A DNA stretch of 64,000 nucleotides from Circinella minor (Eukaryota > Mucoromycota > Mucoromycetes > Mucorales > Lichtheimiaceae). The notes under the pieces are model-generated. The model searched no databases. It was not told where the DNA came from and worked only from the letters and a program-made list of their open reading frames with translations. Positions 22,640-34,595 of this stretch are shown here, in pieces. Position numbers and translations under genes: made by a program. The first letter of the stretch is position 1; every line of letters starts with the position of its first letter. The stretch covers positions 434,001 through 498,000 of the forward strand of contig JAEPRB010000001.1 of the NCBI GenBank assembly GCA_016758965.1, in the 5' to 3' direction.

Positions 22640-23990
22640 AAGGTCTTAATGGGTTTTTCGTAAACTTTATTATAAATATGATAAGAAAACCAGCAGATAT
22701 GTTGAATTATAGATAATGGTGGGTAAGAATGTATGCAAATGCAATAATCGGATTCTTTAATGTTTTTTGTCAAGCACGAACTACATACTAGACACACAAA
22801 TGAATTGCAACAGATCCATTCCATGTTCTATTAATGGGATTAGCCCCTGCTTTGCTACAGTCAACTATAATTTGACGAGGAGAAAGGCCAAGATTCTTAA
22901 GGTCAATTAGCCATTTTCTAACTGGCTCTTCGGATTGATCATTAGTAACAAGGTATGCAACAGGAACATCTCGGCCAGTTACTTCATGGCAAAGAACAGT
23001 AGTATACATAACAGTATTATGATATATTGTTACATGATGTGTTGCATCTAAACAAAAAGAACGAACCCTTTTAAGTACGTAGTTCTAATTGCCAAGGAGC
23101 AATAAATCCAAATCCAAAGTTGTATACTTGTGTATCTGGATTGCTTTGACCAAATAGAAATGTATGGTATGACTTGGATTCAAGTTCAACTAACCACAAT
23201 CCAACCGAATTAAAATCGTGTTCTGTCATACGGGTTTTTCTAACCATGATCTTATAATACTAGTTATATATATCTTCATAAGTAATATCACGGTATTATC
23301 TTGGAGGTGTCGAAGGCTGAAGCCTGATACTTTCTTCTTTCTTTTTTTCTTGCTTACCATTAAGATCCACAATCGTTGGCACATCAACACCTTCCTTTAG
23401 ACGTGTTTTGATAAGAATCGTGACCCAGTTTTCAGGTGGAAGGTAATTGACATCTCTCAAATTGTGAAGTGTAGTATGATCTCCATAGAAACGAAGAGTC
23501 ACGTTATCTGGATCTTCTTTATATTTTTTTTTGCTTCTAGCTTCGCGGGACAGTCAACTTTTTTTTTTAGACTTCTCTTGTCTAGGGCGTTTTTTTTATC
23601 ACCAGGAACACCTAGACTGTCTATTCTTTTTTTTTTTTTACCACCGTGAGCACACAAAAATGTTTCGTTGACAATAACTTTGCGACCTTTGCCCTTATAA
23701 TATTGATTGTCTACCTTGCGTCTCTTTCTTTGGTGAATCCATTCTTCCACCAGTAACACGGTGAAATTTCTTAATTGATTTTTTTTAGTAATTGTTATAT
23801 GGAATTACTTTAGTGCCAACGCAAGACCTTCTTGTTAATGGTGTCTGACGCTTTAGTTTTTCTTTTTCGGTTTTTTTTTTGAAATGACGAAATGCTCTGT
23901 AAGTTGGTGTCTTTTTAAAGTAAAATAAACAAAAGAATACAAAATACAAAAACTCTCTTTTTAAATACCCTTCATTCCCACAGTAATACA
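22640..23990 (-). mobile_element. MULE (Mutator-like) transposase remnant
   Basis: The order on the minus strand is as follows. A Lys-rich segment with VNETFLCAHGG and KKVDCPAKLEAKK (about 23700-23515) resembles the FAR1/MULE zinc-binding N-terminus. LRFYGDHTTLHNLRDVNYLP follows (23490-23430). Then comes ESKSYHTFLFGQSNPDTQVY near 23190. The MULE transposase core follows: TTVLCHEVTGRDVPVAYLVT...WLIDLKNLGLSPRQIIVDCS (23009-22850). Last is VAIHLCV-stop-YVVRA-stop-QKT (22810-22760), the usual I-x-x-C-x-x-H-V-x-R-A-W region. Frameshifts and stops show it is dead; the stop after YVVRA replaces the conserved Trp. Terminal repeats were not found, so the ends are approximate. It is followed upstream by a Tc1/mariner remnant in the same orientation. 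Confidence 0.78.
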
Positions 23991-24034
23991 ATTTATGCAG
24001 TTAATTGCCTATTTTCGCCTCTTTTCAATAAATC

Positions 24035-25110
24035 TTTTTTTTTTCACGCTTTGTGTTCTTTGTTGAGAAACTCGTCAAAACATTTAGCATTACGAAAAAC
24101 AAAGCCGTTGAAGTCACTTAAATATATACTATCGAAAGCCTCACCATTTCTAGCCACAAGCGATTCTTTTTCCAGGAATTTATTTCGCTTAATTTTGCTC
24201 TTGACAACGGACCAGAACTGTTCAAATCGAAATTCAGTTTGGGAGAATATGAAGGAATATAAACATACCGATATCCTCTAAAATTGATGTATTTGCCAAT
24301 AATGTCAGCTGCGCTATGAATAGAAACATTATTTATGACAAGAGAATGTCTTTTCATTTCTGGATACTTGTCCATTTCATCAAGAGTAGCCTTTAGAGAA
24401 CTCAAATAATCCCTTGTTGTTGTTCTTGTACTATAATCATCAGTTTCGTGTCCAAATGTTCCCTTTTTAATTCGCTCTGGAACTCTCAACAAACTAACAT
24501 TAATTAAGCTACAGTGGCAGATACTTGAAATCAATGCTGCGATCGTTTTTGTTGTGGGTACGTCTATACGTAACAACTGCAGGAGTCCCCTTCTTTGACC
24601 AATCCGTACCTCGTTTCAAATTGATATGAAAGGCTGATTCGTCAAGAAAGACGCAATTTGTTGTCAGTTTGTTGCTATTTTTGTACCGAATCGTACCTTT
24701 GTTGAATCATTTTTATCGCTGTTTCTTTCTGCAGGCTGTAATTGTGTCTACTTACTAGAAAGACTGCAACTCATTCATTATGAGGTTGTCAATTGAACTA
24801 CAAGAAACATTAAGGTCAACAAAGGTTTGTGCCGCCACTTCAGTTACAACAGCAGAAAAAATTCTCATCAATATACCTTAAAAGAAACTGCTTATATTCT
24901 TATCCAAGAATACTTCTTCTCAGGGATACTTTCAGGGTCCTCGTAATAACGTTTAATCCATCTCTGCACTGCTCGGACATGAATACCTAATTATCGTGCA
25001 GTAGCAGCAGCAGCAGCATTTGCTGAAAAAACCCAGTCTTGTCGTTATCAAAGTAAACTGTATAGCGTCTTTTGTTGCGTATCTTCATATCAACATCATT
25101 GTTCTTCTCA
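24035..25110 (-). mobile_element. Tc1/mariner (DDE_3, IS630-type) transposase remnant
   Basis: On the minus strand, about 25010-24920 reads ATAR-stop-LGIHVRAVQRWIKRYY, a helix-turn-helix. Near 24665-24595, NCVFLDESAFHINLKRGTDW holds the first catalytic Asp. At 24380-24210, MKRHSLVINNVSIHSAADI and YVYIPSYSPKLNFDLN hold the later catalytic segment, where N replaces the usual D in the 'MDNAPIH' block. At 24205-24050 WSVVKSKIKRNKFLEKESLV leads to the C-terminus. Several frameshifts and stops separate these blocks, so it is inactive. The family places it among cut-and-paste transposases with TA targets. Terminal repeats were not located; the 5' limit is approximate. Confidence 0.82.
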
Positions 25111-26280
25111 TCGGTAACTGAATGTATATAGTAGGGTTAGAAGGTCTTTCTGGGGTGTGGTTTATTCATTAGGAATTCTTATTGTTTCGATGGCGAATAA
25201 CTCCTCGTCAACAACAATATTCATGGACTCACTCCGTTCTCATCAACGACATGTCCTTGCTTCTCTTCATAAAAAAATTGCATATTCATTCTGAAGGTCT
25301 GCAAAATGTAATAAATAAATAAATAAAAAAGCGAAAAGAAAACTTTAAAAATTGCCTCCTTTTTTATAAAATTTAAAGAATTTCTTGGACAATTACTAAA
25401 ATAAACACAGTTCATGACACGTGGACATGTCGTTATTTTTGGATCAGTCGACGGTGCACCTATCTGAAATGACCGTATTCCTAACTTGAGTATTTTTATA
25501 CTATAAGATATGACGTAGTAAAAAGGTTAGCGAAAATTGTGTACAGTATTTTTGCTGACGCGTAATTATTGACTTTGGCATGAAGCAACAACAAAAAAGA
25601 AAAAAATATTATTGATTTCATATATAAACTTAAGAATCTTTGCTCATTCGTCATTATAACCAAGCCCGAGAATTTGGTGTTACTAACTAACTACCAATAC
25701 TACTATTATGCTTGATCATTCGAATTGAGAGAAGAATAGTATGTGACACAAAGTTATGCTGATTGTATTCAGTTGTCGGAATCCATAGTTCCGTATTTAT
25801 AAAGAAAGTCCGGTTTTACATAAAAAAAAAAGAAGGGTGTTCTTAAAAAAATAAAATAAGGGTGAATAAAAGGGTTTTTCTATGAATGCGTACTTAGTCT
25901 TGTGATAATAACAGCTTAACAAAAGAAATTATTTAAGCCGATCATTCTTGATGCATTATTATTATTACTCAAAAGAAAGGATTAATAATAAACAATAACA
26001 GATACCCAAAAATAAAGTTGTTTTGATATGATTCCAGGCACAAACAAAACTTTGAAAAAAAAAACTTTGTCTCTAAACTTAGAAACATCGTAACCTTACA
26101 CAGCCAAAAAAAAAAAAAAACGACGAAAGGGTAATAATAACAACACAATAATAAAAACAACAAAAATGTTTGCTGCTTGCTTGGTGATTTGTTTTTTTCT
26201 TTCTCTTTCTTTTTTTCTTTTCCTTTTCCTACTTTTTTTTTTTTGTTCAGCATACTTTATATACTTTACTCCACATAAAA
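25111..26280. other. Upstream region of the TRP-like gene
   Basis: AT-rich, with strong pyrimidine (CTTT) tracts at 26190-26260 immediately before the TRP-like start, plausible as its 5' UTR or promoter. No other gene is seen. The left part may include worn flank of the Tc1 element. Confidence 0.45.
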
Positions 26281-29168
26281 ATGAAACGTCGACCCTTCTT
26301 CTTCTATACTCCGTCCTCTTCTTCTTTTTCAATAACTTGTTTATTTTATTATACTCTTTGCATAATATTATTATTATTATCTAGTCCTACACGATCTATA
26401 ACAATAGTTAATGCACAACAAGATCAGTCCGTCAGTATACTCGATACATTATTTAACAATGGTAACACTAATTTCACTCAATGTTCCAATGCCAACACGT
26501 TTGTTGTTCATGACTTGAATCGAACTTATGATCACGCCACCAATACATTTTTTTTCAACTTGAGCGGACATTCTTCTATTGCCGTTACGAACCTTAATCA
26601 AGGACAAAACCGTAAGTATATAATCATTTTCTCTCTCTTTCTTTTTTTTTTCTTTCTTCAAATATATATAAATCAATTAATTATATCCCCCATGTTTTCG
26701 TTTTGAAAAAAAAATAGAATATTCTTCTGCAAGAACAGAAGTAGTCATAGGATTTAATGCATTGATGGATCAAAGACAACGATTATGTCCAACATTAAAT
26801 AATTCAAATAGTAATGGATGTCCAATAGAAGCAAACTCAAATGTATCCATACAACAGGTGATTCATTTAATTTCTTTATCCATTATCAATAATCTATATC
26901 AATTATATTAATTTCTTTATGGTGAAATTATTTATAATTTAGTCTTATACTTTACCTGAAACATCTTTACCATTGGGCAACATCATCACTCGATATTCAA
27001 CATTAACAGCCGATAATGAAGATTGGATCTGTATTACCATGGCACCTGTAGGTTATCAAAATCCAACATGGAAAATTGTATTTACATATGTACCTGTAGC
27101 GTTTACAATCTTTGCAGCCTTGGTATCCTTTTTTGCCTCATTTGCAACAGTATCCGAAGCCGAACACGACGTCTTTTTATTCACATCCAATTATGCTATG
27201 TTACCAGCAGCATTACGACTTAAATCTCCTGGATTCTTTGATTTAATTTATTATGCACAATTCATTGTTTTATCCGGTCAACTTAATTTAAATTATCCAG
27301 AATTTTATCAATTATTTGTATCCAATTTTGCATGGAGTTACTTATTATTTCCAACACAATGGTTGCGAAATATAAATGACTCTATTTTTCCATATAAGCC
27401 GGAACAACAGGTAGAAGATATTATGACAGTTACATTATTGGATCAACAACAAAATACTTCATCGGTTATAGTACAAGGACAAGGATTAGCAAAGTTTGCA
27501 AATGCTGTGGATATGGATGTAAATAATTTATTTTTGGCCAGTTTTATTTTCATGTTAATTATCTTGGCAGGATGTTTGTTTCTTTGTTTTGTGATATGGA
27601 TGGTGGTACAAATACTGAGTTGGCGTGTGCCACATCGTTATGCTGCGCAGACACCTAAAATTATAAATTTTACAATTGGTACGTAGGGAAGAAAAGGGGG
27701 AGGATACATATTTATTTTAACTGTAACAAAATTCAAACTATATAAGTGGGAATAATTATACTATATTATATACTGAATAAAATAACACTATCATACTATA
27801 TATATATAAAAATTAGGTATCATATTACGAGTACTCACATTATTTTATTTACCCATGATGGTTCTTGGCTTTTTTCAATTGATGCTTCCTGCGCCATGGT
27901 ATTTACTATTATCCGCTGCTTTGGTCCTTGTGTTCCATATATTTTTAATTTATGGTGTGATTGCATTTATCCTTTTGGATGTACGACCTCCATCTCTTGT
28001 ATTTTCTGATATTACCTTATTACTTCGTTACGGTTGTCTCTATAACACATTTACGGATGAAAGTTTTTATTTCTTTCTCTGTGATTTAGTCTATCGTATT
28101 TTTATTGGTGCTATGACAGGATGGTTTTCTGTTTCTGGAGTAGCACAAATGGCTGTTTTATTAATTTTTGAAGCTGCTTATTTTACTCTACATATTTTAC
28201 GACGACCTTATGCATCTCGACATGTCAATATCCAACATATTATATTCGGTGCTTTTCGATTAGTGATTTTATTTTTAAATATTGGCTATTTGGATTCTTT
28301 AGAAGCATTGGATCGTAACAAACAAGCACTTGCCTATACTCAAATCACATTACATTGTATTGTATTTTTGATGATGTTTCTATTTCCTATACGTAATTTG
28401 GTGGTCTTATTGACTGGATTAGCGGATGATGAAATTAATGAAACAGGAGCTCCACCAGCAAGAATGGCATTTTGGCGTAGAAAAAGACATCCCGAAGAAA
28501 ATAGTGAAATGAGACATAATCATCTTCATCATCGAGTCCCAACGAATGATGAACTTGATAAATTTGCTGAACAACAACGATTTCAACAACGGCAGCAACT
28601 GCAGCAGCATGAACAAGAACAAGAATATCAACAATTAGATAACAAACCTCCACAACAACACCAACGACAAAGATTATCATTACAATTACAACAAGAACCT
28701 ATGATGGAAGTTATTTCACTACGTGACGAACGGCCGTCACCCGTTGCATTTATATCCAGCCATAACAAGGATCACAGCAAAAATAATAAAAGTATTCATA
28801 CCGATGATAATAGAACCTCTTCTCGATCATCATTACCTCCTCCACCTCCGCCACCTCATAGAGTGAAATCCAATCTTGAACTCAGATCCAATATTGAACA
28901 ACGTAATGGATGGAAGCTGGGTGGACGAAATCGACATTCTGTTTTAGGTATTAATCCCACACAACAGGAATCAGCCACGGCAACAGTTGTAGAGCCATTA
29001 ATGTCTGCTTCTCCATCCAGTTATTATTTACAACGACAACAACAACAACAACAACAACAACCACGACCTACTTCTTGGGGTAGTACATTATCAACACAAC
29101 AACAGTATCAACAACAATATCAAGATCAACGAAATAATAATCATCATCGACCTTTTTCATTTCAATAA
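26281..29168 (+). CDS. Fungal TRP-like channel / FLC (Pkd2-type) membrane protein
   Basis: Four exons (26281-26611, 26718-26857, 26943-27678, 27817-29168) join in phase to 852 residues. The N-terminus is a hydrophobic signal segment ending near VNAQQ (about residue 42). A lumenal or extracellular region follows, with several N-x-S/T sites and Cys pairs (FTQCSNANTF, LCPTLNNSNSNGCP), as in the ML-like domain of FLC/TRP proteins. About nine hydrophobic segments then follow, including VFTYVPVAFTIFAALVSFF, LASFIFMLIILAGCLFLCF and ALVLVFHIFLIYGVIAFIL. The motif LRYGCLYNTFTDESFYFF with YRIFIGAMTG is typical of the fungal TRP (Pkd2/FLC/Spray) transmembrane domain. The cytosolic tail from about residue 610 is polar and polyQ-rich with a Pro-rich stretch. 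Relatives act in calcium handling, wall integrity and ER/vacuole flavin or ion transport; the precise role here is inferred. Confidence 0.92.
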
Positions 29169-29987
29169 TCTATTCTTATTCTTATCCTGTACAGTTAATT
29201 TTTTTTTTCTTTCTTGTAATACAATTTTTCTAATTTTACCTTTTTGTACATTTTTAAAAATAAAAAATAAAAAATATTAATGTCTCAGTGACTTACCAGT
29301 TAAACTTTATTTTCGTTTTTCATCGATTCTACTACGTACATAATAAAATTTATAGTAGTTTGCTTGTATCAAAATTGGAAAACACCTAAACGCCCCTCCC
29401 CCCAATAAATGCCACTAAAAAGCATGGCAGTGTTACAGTGTAGTATAACAGTTTTTGATATGGTATGGAAAGAAATAGTGTATTTAAAATCTACATTTAA
29501 ATTGAGTTAGCAGTTGTAATAATACTACTGATAACACAATCATAACCCATCATTAACAAATAATTTATTGATAGTATGTTATTTCGTATTGGTTTATAAA
29601 AATATAGTGTACGTAGTATCATAGCCATATTGAATAAAGAAAAATAGATGACTTCAATCACTATTGTTGTATGTAGTTTTATACAATTTTAAGAGGAAAA
29701 ACATGATATTTTGTCTTATACGTAATGCATAAAAAATATTATAAATAGATTTTGTCTTTTTGAGGGCTGTGTAAAAAAGGCCTTGTACTACGTAGAAAGA
29801 ATCAAGGTGTAATAAAAACACTGAAAGTTTCTATCCATAAATATAAGTAGGACAATATGTGTGAAACTTGAACAATTTATTTTTACATTTTTATCTTCAC
29901 GAATGATATCGTTTAAAAGGTCATTAAAATCATCTGTTATATAGCAGATCTCGATTACATTATAGTAATTCCCATTTTTCTTGATAA
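29169..29987. other. Spacer between the TRP-like gene and the HET pseudogene
   Basis: Contains the TRP-like gene's 3' UTR (AAAAATAAAAAATAAAAAAT near 29255-29275 as a possible poly(A) region). Otherwise AT-rich with nothing recognisable. Confidence 0.5.
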
Positions 29988-31474
29988 CTAGACAATATAA
30001 TTTTTTTCATGATGTTTCGTCATATTTAAATTGTAAACCAGTAAGCAGTGTATAGAAGCATCAAGTACTTCTGTGTCGAGAAAATGAAGAGCAAACCGGA
30101 TAGTTGAAATGTTACTACTAGATACCCATTGGATATGTTTCTTTTTTTGAATAGGCATAAAATGTACCAACTCCAGAATGTGTTGAATGATAGGCTGGAA
30201 ATCTTCATGAGATATTGGATTATCTTTGTTAGTTCGTAAAAATGTATAGACGTGACTTTACTATAATCTTGTAATCGTATTGGAGTTATAAGCGACCGAA
30301 AAAAAAAACTATTGTATGTTTGAGGAAAGTGTGGTACATCATTTAGTGTGATTGATGCAAGAGTTGCAATGGTGGTTGTACATTGCTTGATGATTTGTGA
30401 TTCCAGTAGTACATATTCCTTTTACGGTTCTTTCAATAATACGTAGTGGAATTTTTAAACGACGTCTTCAAGCTGCTGTCATACGTATGTTCTCCATATT
30501 TGATACCTGTCCAAGACGGCAAGTTGAATTTTTTTATTAGTCACTCAATAGCTCCTACTTCTTCCCTGTTGCTGTTCTTGATGCTGTTGCCAGGTGTTGT
30601 TTTGCACATGACTTTATAATAATTATGTTTATAAAAACACAGAATACTAAGGTCGCTCTCTTCTAAAATTTCATAAAATTGATTGTTCAGGTCTTCAATA
30701 TCTTGATCATAATCAATGGTAATTTTATTTATTATTTCAGGGATACGTACTATTAGTAAGAGCAACTACATGGCCATGTTTATTGGAGCTAGTGCGTGCG
30801 TACGCAAAATATAGAATACGTAGTGGCGATATCATAATCCAAGACTTTCTTAAAAATTGGAAAAGATATCACCAAGTATGAACGTTTCGACCAATAAAAA
30901 GCATTTTTGATGACATAAGCGTCTCCTCCAGAGTCTAGATACGATCCATCCATTGTGTTTTTAGAATAGTGTCCTCGTCTAATTCATAAGTATTACACCA
31001 TAGAGAATCCATATATTCAAATATGCATGGATATGCATGTAACTCAGGGACCAATACTGTTGTGCAAAAGGCATTGTGCATTTGACGTATTTCATCATGT
31101 TTTTCTCTCTTGTCGTTTTGATTGATGCATAATTGATCATACCATATATACTTGATATTAAAATTCTTGCAAGTTTCTTGTATAATACCTTCAAATTTGA
31201 CACACTTGATTTTGCGTGGAATTTGTTTTCGACTTCTTGGTTTTTTTCGTACAGTCTTGGATAGAAATATAATTTTGTGTTTTCCTTGATCAATTCGATC
31301 CATTTCTCCAGTTGTTACATTGTTTACGAGTTCACCTGATTGGTTCCACAAATAGAATAATGTACAATAATGTACAATGGCTCCATAATAACGGTCATTT
31401 AATATTATATATTTAAATACAGCATAGATCAAATATGTTTCATTGTCATTTTGATATTTCACGGTGTGTTTCAA
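29988..31474 (-). pseudogene. HET-domain (heterokaryon-incompatibility-like) pseudogene
   Basis: An ORF from 31474 includes LFYLWNQSGELVNN and then IKYIWYDQLCINQNDKREK...EIRQMHNAF, the core of the HET domain (Y-x-W-x-D-x-x-C-I-N-Q). It ends at a TAG (30937-30935) inside WMDRI-stop-TLEETLMSSK. The family has Trp at this position (R-x-W-T-L-x-E), so a TGG-to-TAG change fits. Beyond it, coding blocks continue in other frames: FNLPSWTGIKYGEHTYDSS (about 30500-30445), ASITLNDVPHFPQTYNS (about 30365-30315), and FQPIIQHILELVHFMPIQ ending at 29988. A further TGA follows TTYY near 30430. HET proteins in filamentous fungi trigger or modulate non-self recognition and cell death; this copy cannot make a full protein. 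Start and introns are not settled. Confidence 0.75.
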
Positions 31475-32436
31475 TGACTCTTAATATTAAAGAAGTCCGT
31501 CTTCTTCTTTATTAATACTATCTGACAAATGCGTTGATAAGCTTACAAGTTACTAAAGTACCTTATTAATTTTGTAGTCCACGTGGTCTGACTTTGACGT
31601 TCTGTAGCCCATGTAGTAATCCTCATTTACAATAAGAATCCATTATATTATTACACTCCTTCATCCACATTTATGATTTTTTTTTCATTACTACGTACGT
31701 ACGTACGTATCACTGTGATATGAAATGAATGCTTTATATTGTGATACTCAAATAAAATGGTTCCTCTTTTTTTTTTTTTTTTTCCTACTACAAAAGGATA
31801 TGATATCGTTTCCTTTCTTTTATTAGTTTTTAACTTGACGGGTTTTATATTTGATTCTAACATGTCGCAAACATTACAAAATGTTTTTTTTATCTTCATG
31901 CCGAATGTTTGACCACCCGTCCTGTGACCCTGCAACATAAATGCCACATCACCTTGAAGTCTTTTTTTTTTCTCAAGCACTAGTGTCAAAATTTACATAT
32001 TAGGGGTTTATTTAGGGGGAAGAAGGGTCTATGATAATAACTTTTGGAACAAAAACTTTTAAATTCAATGTTATCACAAAATTCTGTGTCACTGAATACC
32101 ATTTTTTTTTGTTGCCATGGGAACCCATTTATTTTACTTTTAGAATAGTAATAGTAGTTACGCAGCAATTGATACATTTGATGATTTGCGATAAGCTTCT
32201 ATATTAAGTTTACGCCCACAAAAAAAAAAGGTTCATGTGAGAACAAACAAACAACAGCATCATTTTCTCTCACTTTTGTTCTTGCTCTCTCACACGTAAC
32301 AATTGTACATACACAAATACAAACAATAAAACTAAAGTAACCATGCGGCGCCAAAATGGCCTTTTATAATTAACTAAGTAAAATCGTTTTGACTTTTAGC
32401 TTTTTCTTTCTCTTCCTCTTTATCATCAATATAATT
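31475..32436. other. Spacer between HET pseudogene and F-box gene
   Basis: A 112-codon minus-strand frame at 31651-31989 contains FCNVCDMLESNIKPVKLKT, with a C-x-x-C, but also poly-Lys runs from homopolymers. I cannot place it in a family. It may be a transposon or gene relic. A (ACGT)n tract lies at 31691-31709. CGGCGCCAAAATGGCC at about 32345 is a GC patch 90 bp before the F-box start and could be part of its promoter. Confidence 0.4.
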
Positions 32437-33889
32437 ATGGAAACACTTGCAAAATTTCAAGGATTATCAACTTTAAACAAGAATAATGATAATGCTAATA
32501 AAAGTAAATTTGAAGATACTCCTCAAGAAATTCTTTATTTGATATTAACGTGGGTTACAGGTACTGATATTGAGAATATCAGTAAGGTAAAAAAAAAAAA
32601 AAAAAAACCGAAACTGAAACCTTCCTGTTTCCCGGTATAAAAAATAGCTTTAGGCATTTACACTTGATAATAATTAAATGATTTTTTAGTGTAGTCGAAC
32701 TTTACAATCGATAATTCGAGATGAATATTTATGGAGTGTCATGAGCAAAACACGATTTCCAAGACTTTATGAAGAAGCTATATTAGAAATAAATGACCAA
32801 GATGATAATAATAATGTTTTTCAAAAAAACCCCATTTCATGGCGTGATATTTATATGTCAAAAGGTATGCCTGGGGATCGTGAAACAAAAAAAAAGAAAG
32901 CAAAGATGTTAAATTCTTTCCATTCATATATTTAGATGATAGCCAATTATCTGCAGCTCAACATATGGTTATTATCCATAATACATTGCCTTATTGGGAA
33001 ATTATTTCTACAACTGAAAGTATTTATGGTGCAAAAGCAAAATTAAATTCTGTATGTTGGTTTGATGTAAGTACTCAGTAATATTTATAGAACTTCTTTT
33101 TTGGAATTAAATTCAAGAAAAAAAAAATAAGTAATCGATTTACGTAATAAGAAATGGATGTTCAAAAATAATGAATTATCATGCTTCAATATTTGTCTAT
33201 TTAAAAGGTGCGTGGAATAATGGAAGGTGTACCACAAGGAAAATATCGAATCCAATGGAGAATGAGATTATCACGTTTAGCAACAAGGGATGAAACATTT
33301 CAGTTTAAAGCTTCGATCGTTCCAGTAAGTCCCTTCTTTTCTCACTTGTTATAAGGATATACACAATGAAAATAATTATTTAGGATTAACTGTTTAAATA
33401 TATCTATAGAAAACAAAACCATTATTATCATTACCTTTGGTTGAACGAAACGAACAAGAATTATATTCAAAAGAATATGCGATTGAATTATTGTCGTACA
33501 CTACCCCATCGGGTTTTTATTACCGAGGGGATGTGGTAAATAATAGATGGATTCTATTAACAATACCTGGTGAAATAGAAATCAAAGATGCATTTTCAGA
33601 TATACGTGTTACTCATGAAGGTCACACAAATTACTGGAAATCAGGGATTGTAAGTTTTATTTATTTACTATAAGGTTGACTGGCAACAATAATGCAAAGA
33701 ATTAAAAAAAAAAGTGAGAGTGTTTATTAATATTATGAGTGAATTACCTATAAACAGGAATTGGACTGGGTTAGGCTTCAGCCTTCGAGTGAAGTATTAG
33801 ATGAAGGATTATTAGTTGAGGATGTTGATATTCGACCTAGAAATCATGGTGCAGACTCATTATCTTCTTCTCCTTCATCACACGAATGA
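32437..33889 (+). CDS. F-box protein with a PP2-like (phloem-lectin type) domain
   Basis: Six exons (32437-32586, 32690-32864, 32936-33066, 33208-33324, 33410-33649, 33758-33889) join in phase to 314 residues. Residues about 26-75 form an F-box: EDTPQEILYLILTWVTGTDI, then SKCSRTLQSIIRDEYLWSV. Residues about 125-285 resemble PP2-like domains. They begin with YWEIISTTESIYGAKAKLN and continue with CWFDVRGIMEGVPQGKYRIQ and WRMRLSRL, a late YWKSGIELDWVRLQP closing the domain. F-box proteins recruit substrates to SCF ubiquitin ligases through Skp1, and PP2/FBA-type modules can bind glycans. Whether this copy binds sugars is unknown. The tail is Ser-rich. About 95 bp after the stop lies dispersed repeat A copy 2. 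Confidence 0.85.
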
Positions 33890-33984
33890 ACTGATGTTCA
33901 TTATAATAATAATAGATATAATCATTTGTCATTATCTAGTAATTTTGAAATTAATGATGATGAAAATCATTGGTACCATTCCGG

Positions 33985-34595
33985 CTCGCTATAATGATAT
34001 TCGATATAACGATAGGGTTTTGGGGTCCAAGGCAGATTAAGCGGGGAAATATCGTTCATTTTCTGTAATGATATCCTATAACGTCTCAATAAAAATATCG
34101 TTTTATCGAGCAAACAAATGATATATATAAGTTATATATTCTAAAAAAAAAAAAGTAAATGATAGTAGTTGCGGGACATTTTTTGATCTTTAAAGTTTAG
34201 TTTTTGAACTTTTTTTTTTTTGTCAAGAGTTTAATGATCTGGACATTAAATCTACTTTTAACCACTGTCTTTTCCAATTTTTTTTTCTGCTTCTTCCTTA
34301 TAATAATCCAACTTTACTTTTCGTCTAATGTGAATACCCAACTTATCATTTGCCATGCTGCATGGCTTTATAAACAATAGACTGTCTTTGTCACTCGGTA
34401 AGTACGTACTCGCATTTTTTTTTCTTAAGAGCCACCAGGATTAATTACAAATGTGATGATCTGTTGGTTCTAATTTAAATCAAAAGTAGTAATAAAAGGC
34501 AAGACATATTCAATAGAGAAACATGTGCAAAGAAAAAAAGAATGTGTTTTACTTCTATTATATTTTATAACTTATTTATAGTATGAACTAAGATA
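33985..34595 (-). repeat. Dispersed repeat A, copy 2 (inverted relative to copy 1)
   Basis: Reverse complement of the same sequence as 19848-20395. Visible landmarks are ATAACGATAGGGTTTTGG, GGTCCAAGGCAGATTAAGC, TTTATAAACAATAGAC, ACAAATGTGATGATCTGTTG, TTCTAATTTAAATC and CTTATTTATAGTATGAAC. It starts just after the F-box stop codon and may contribute its 3' UTR. The left end has CTCGCTATAATGATATTCG and CGATATAACGATAGGG, resembling pogo-type termini. No open frame is seen. Confidence 0.75.

Noticed and set aside
28419..28680. Minus-strand frames within the TRP-like gene
   Set aside because: Shadows of the polyQ-rich tail; no independent support.
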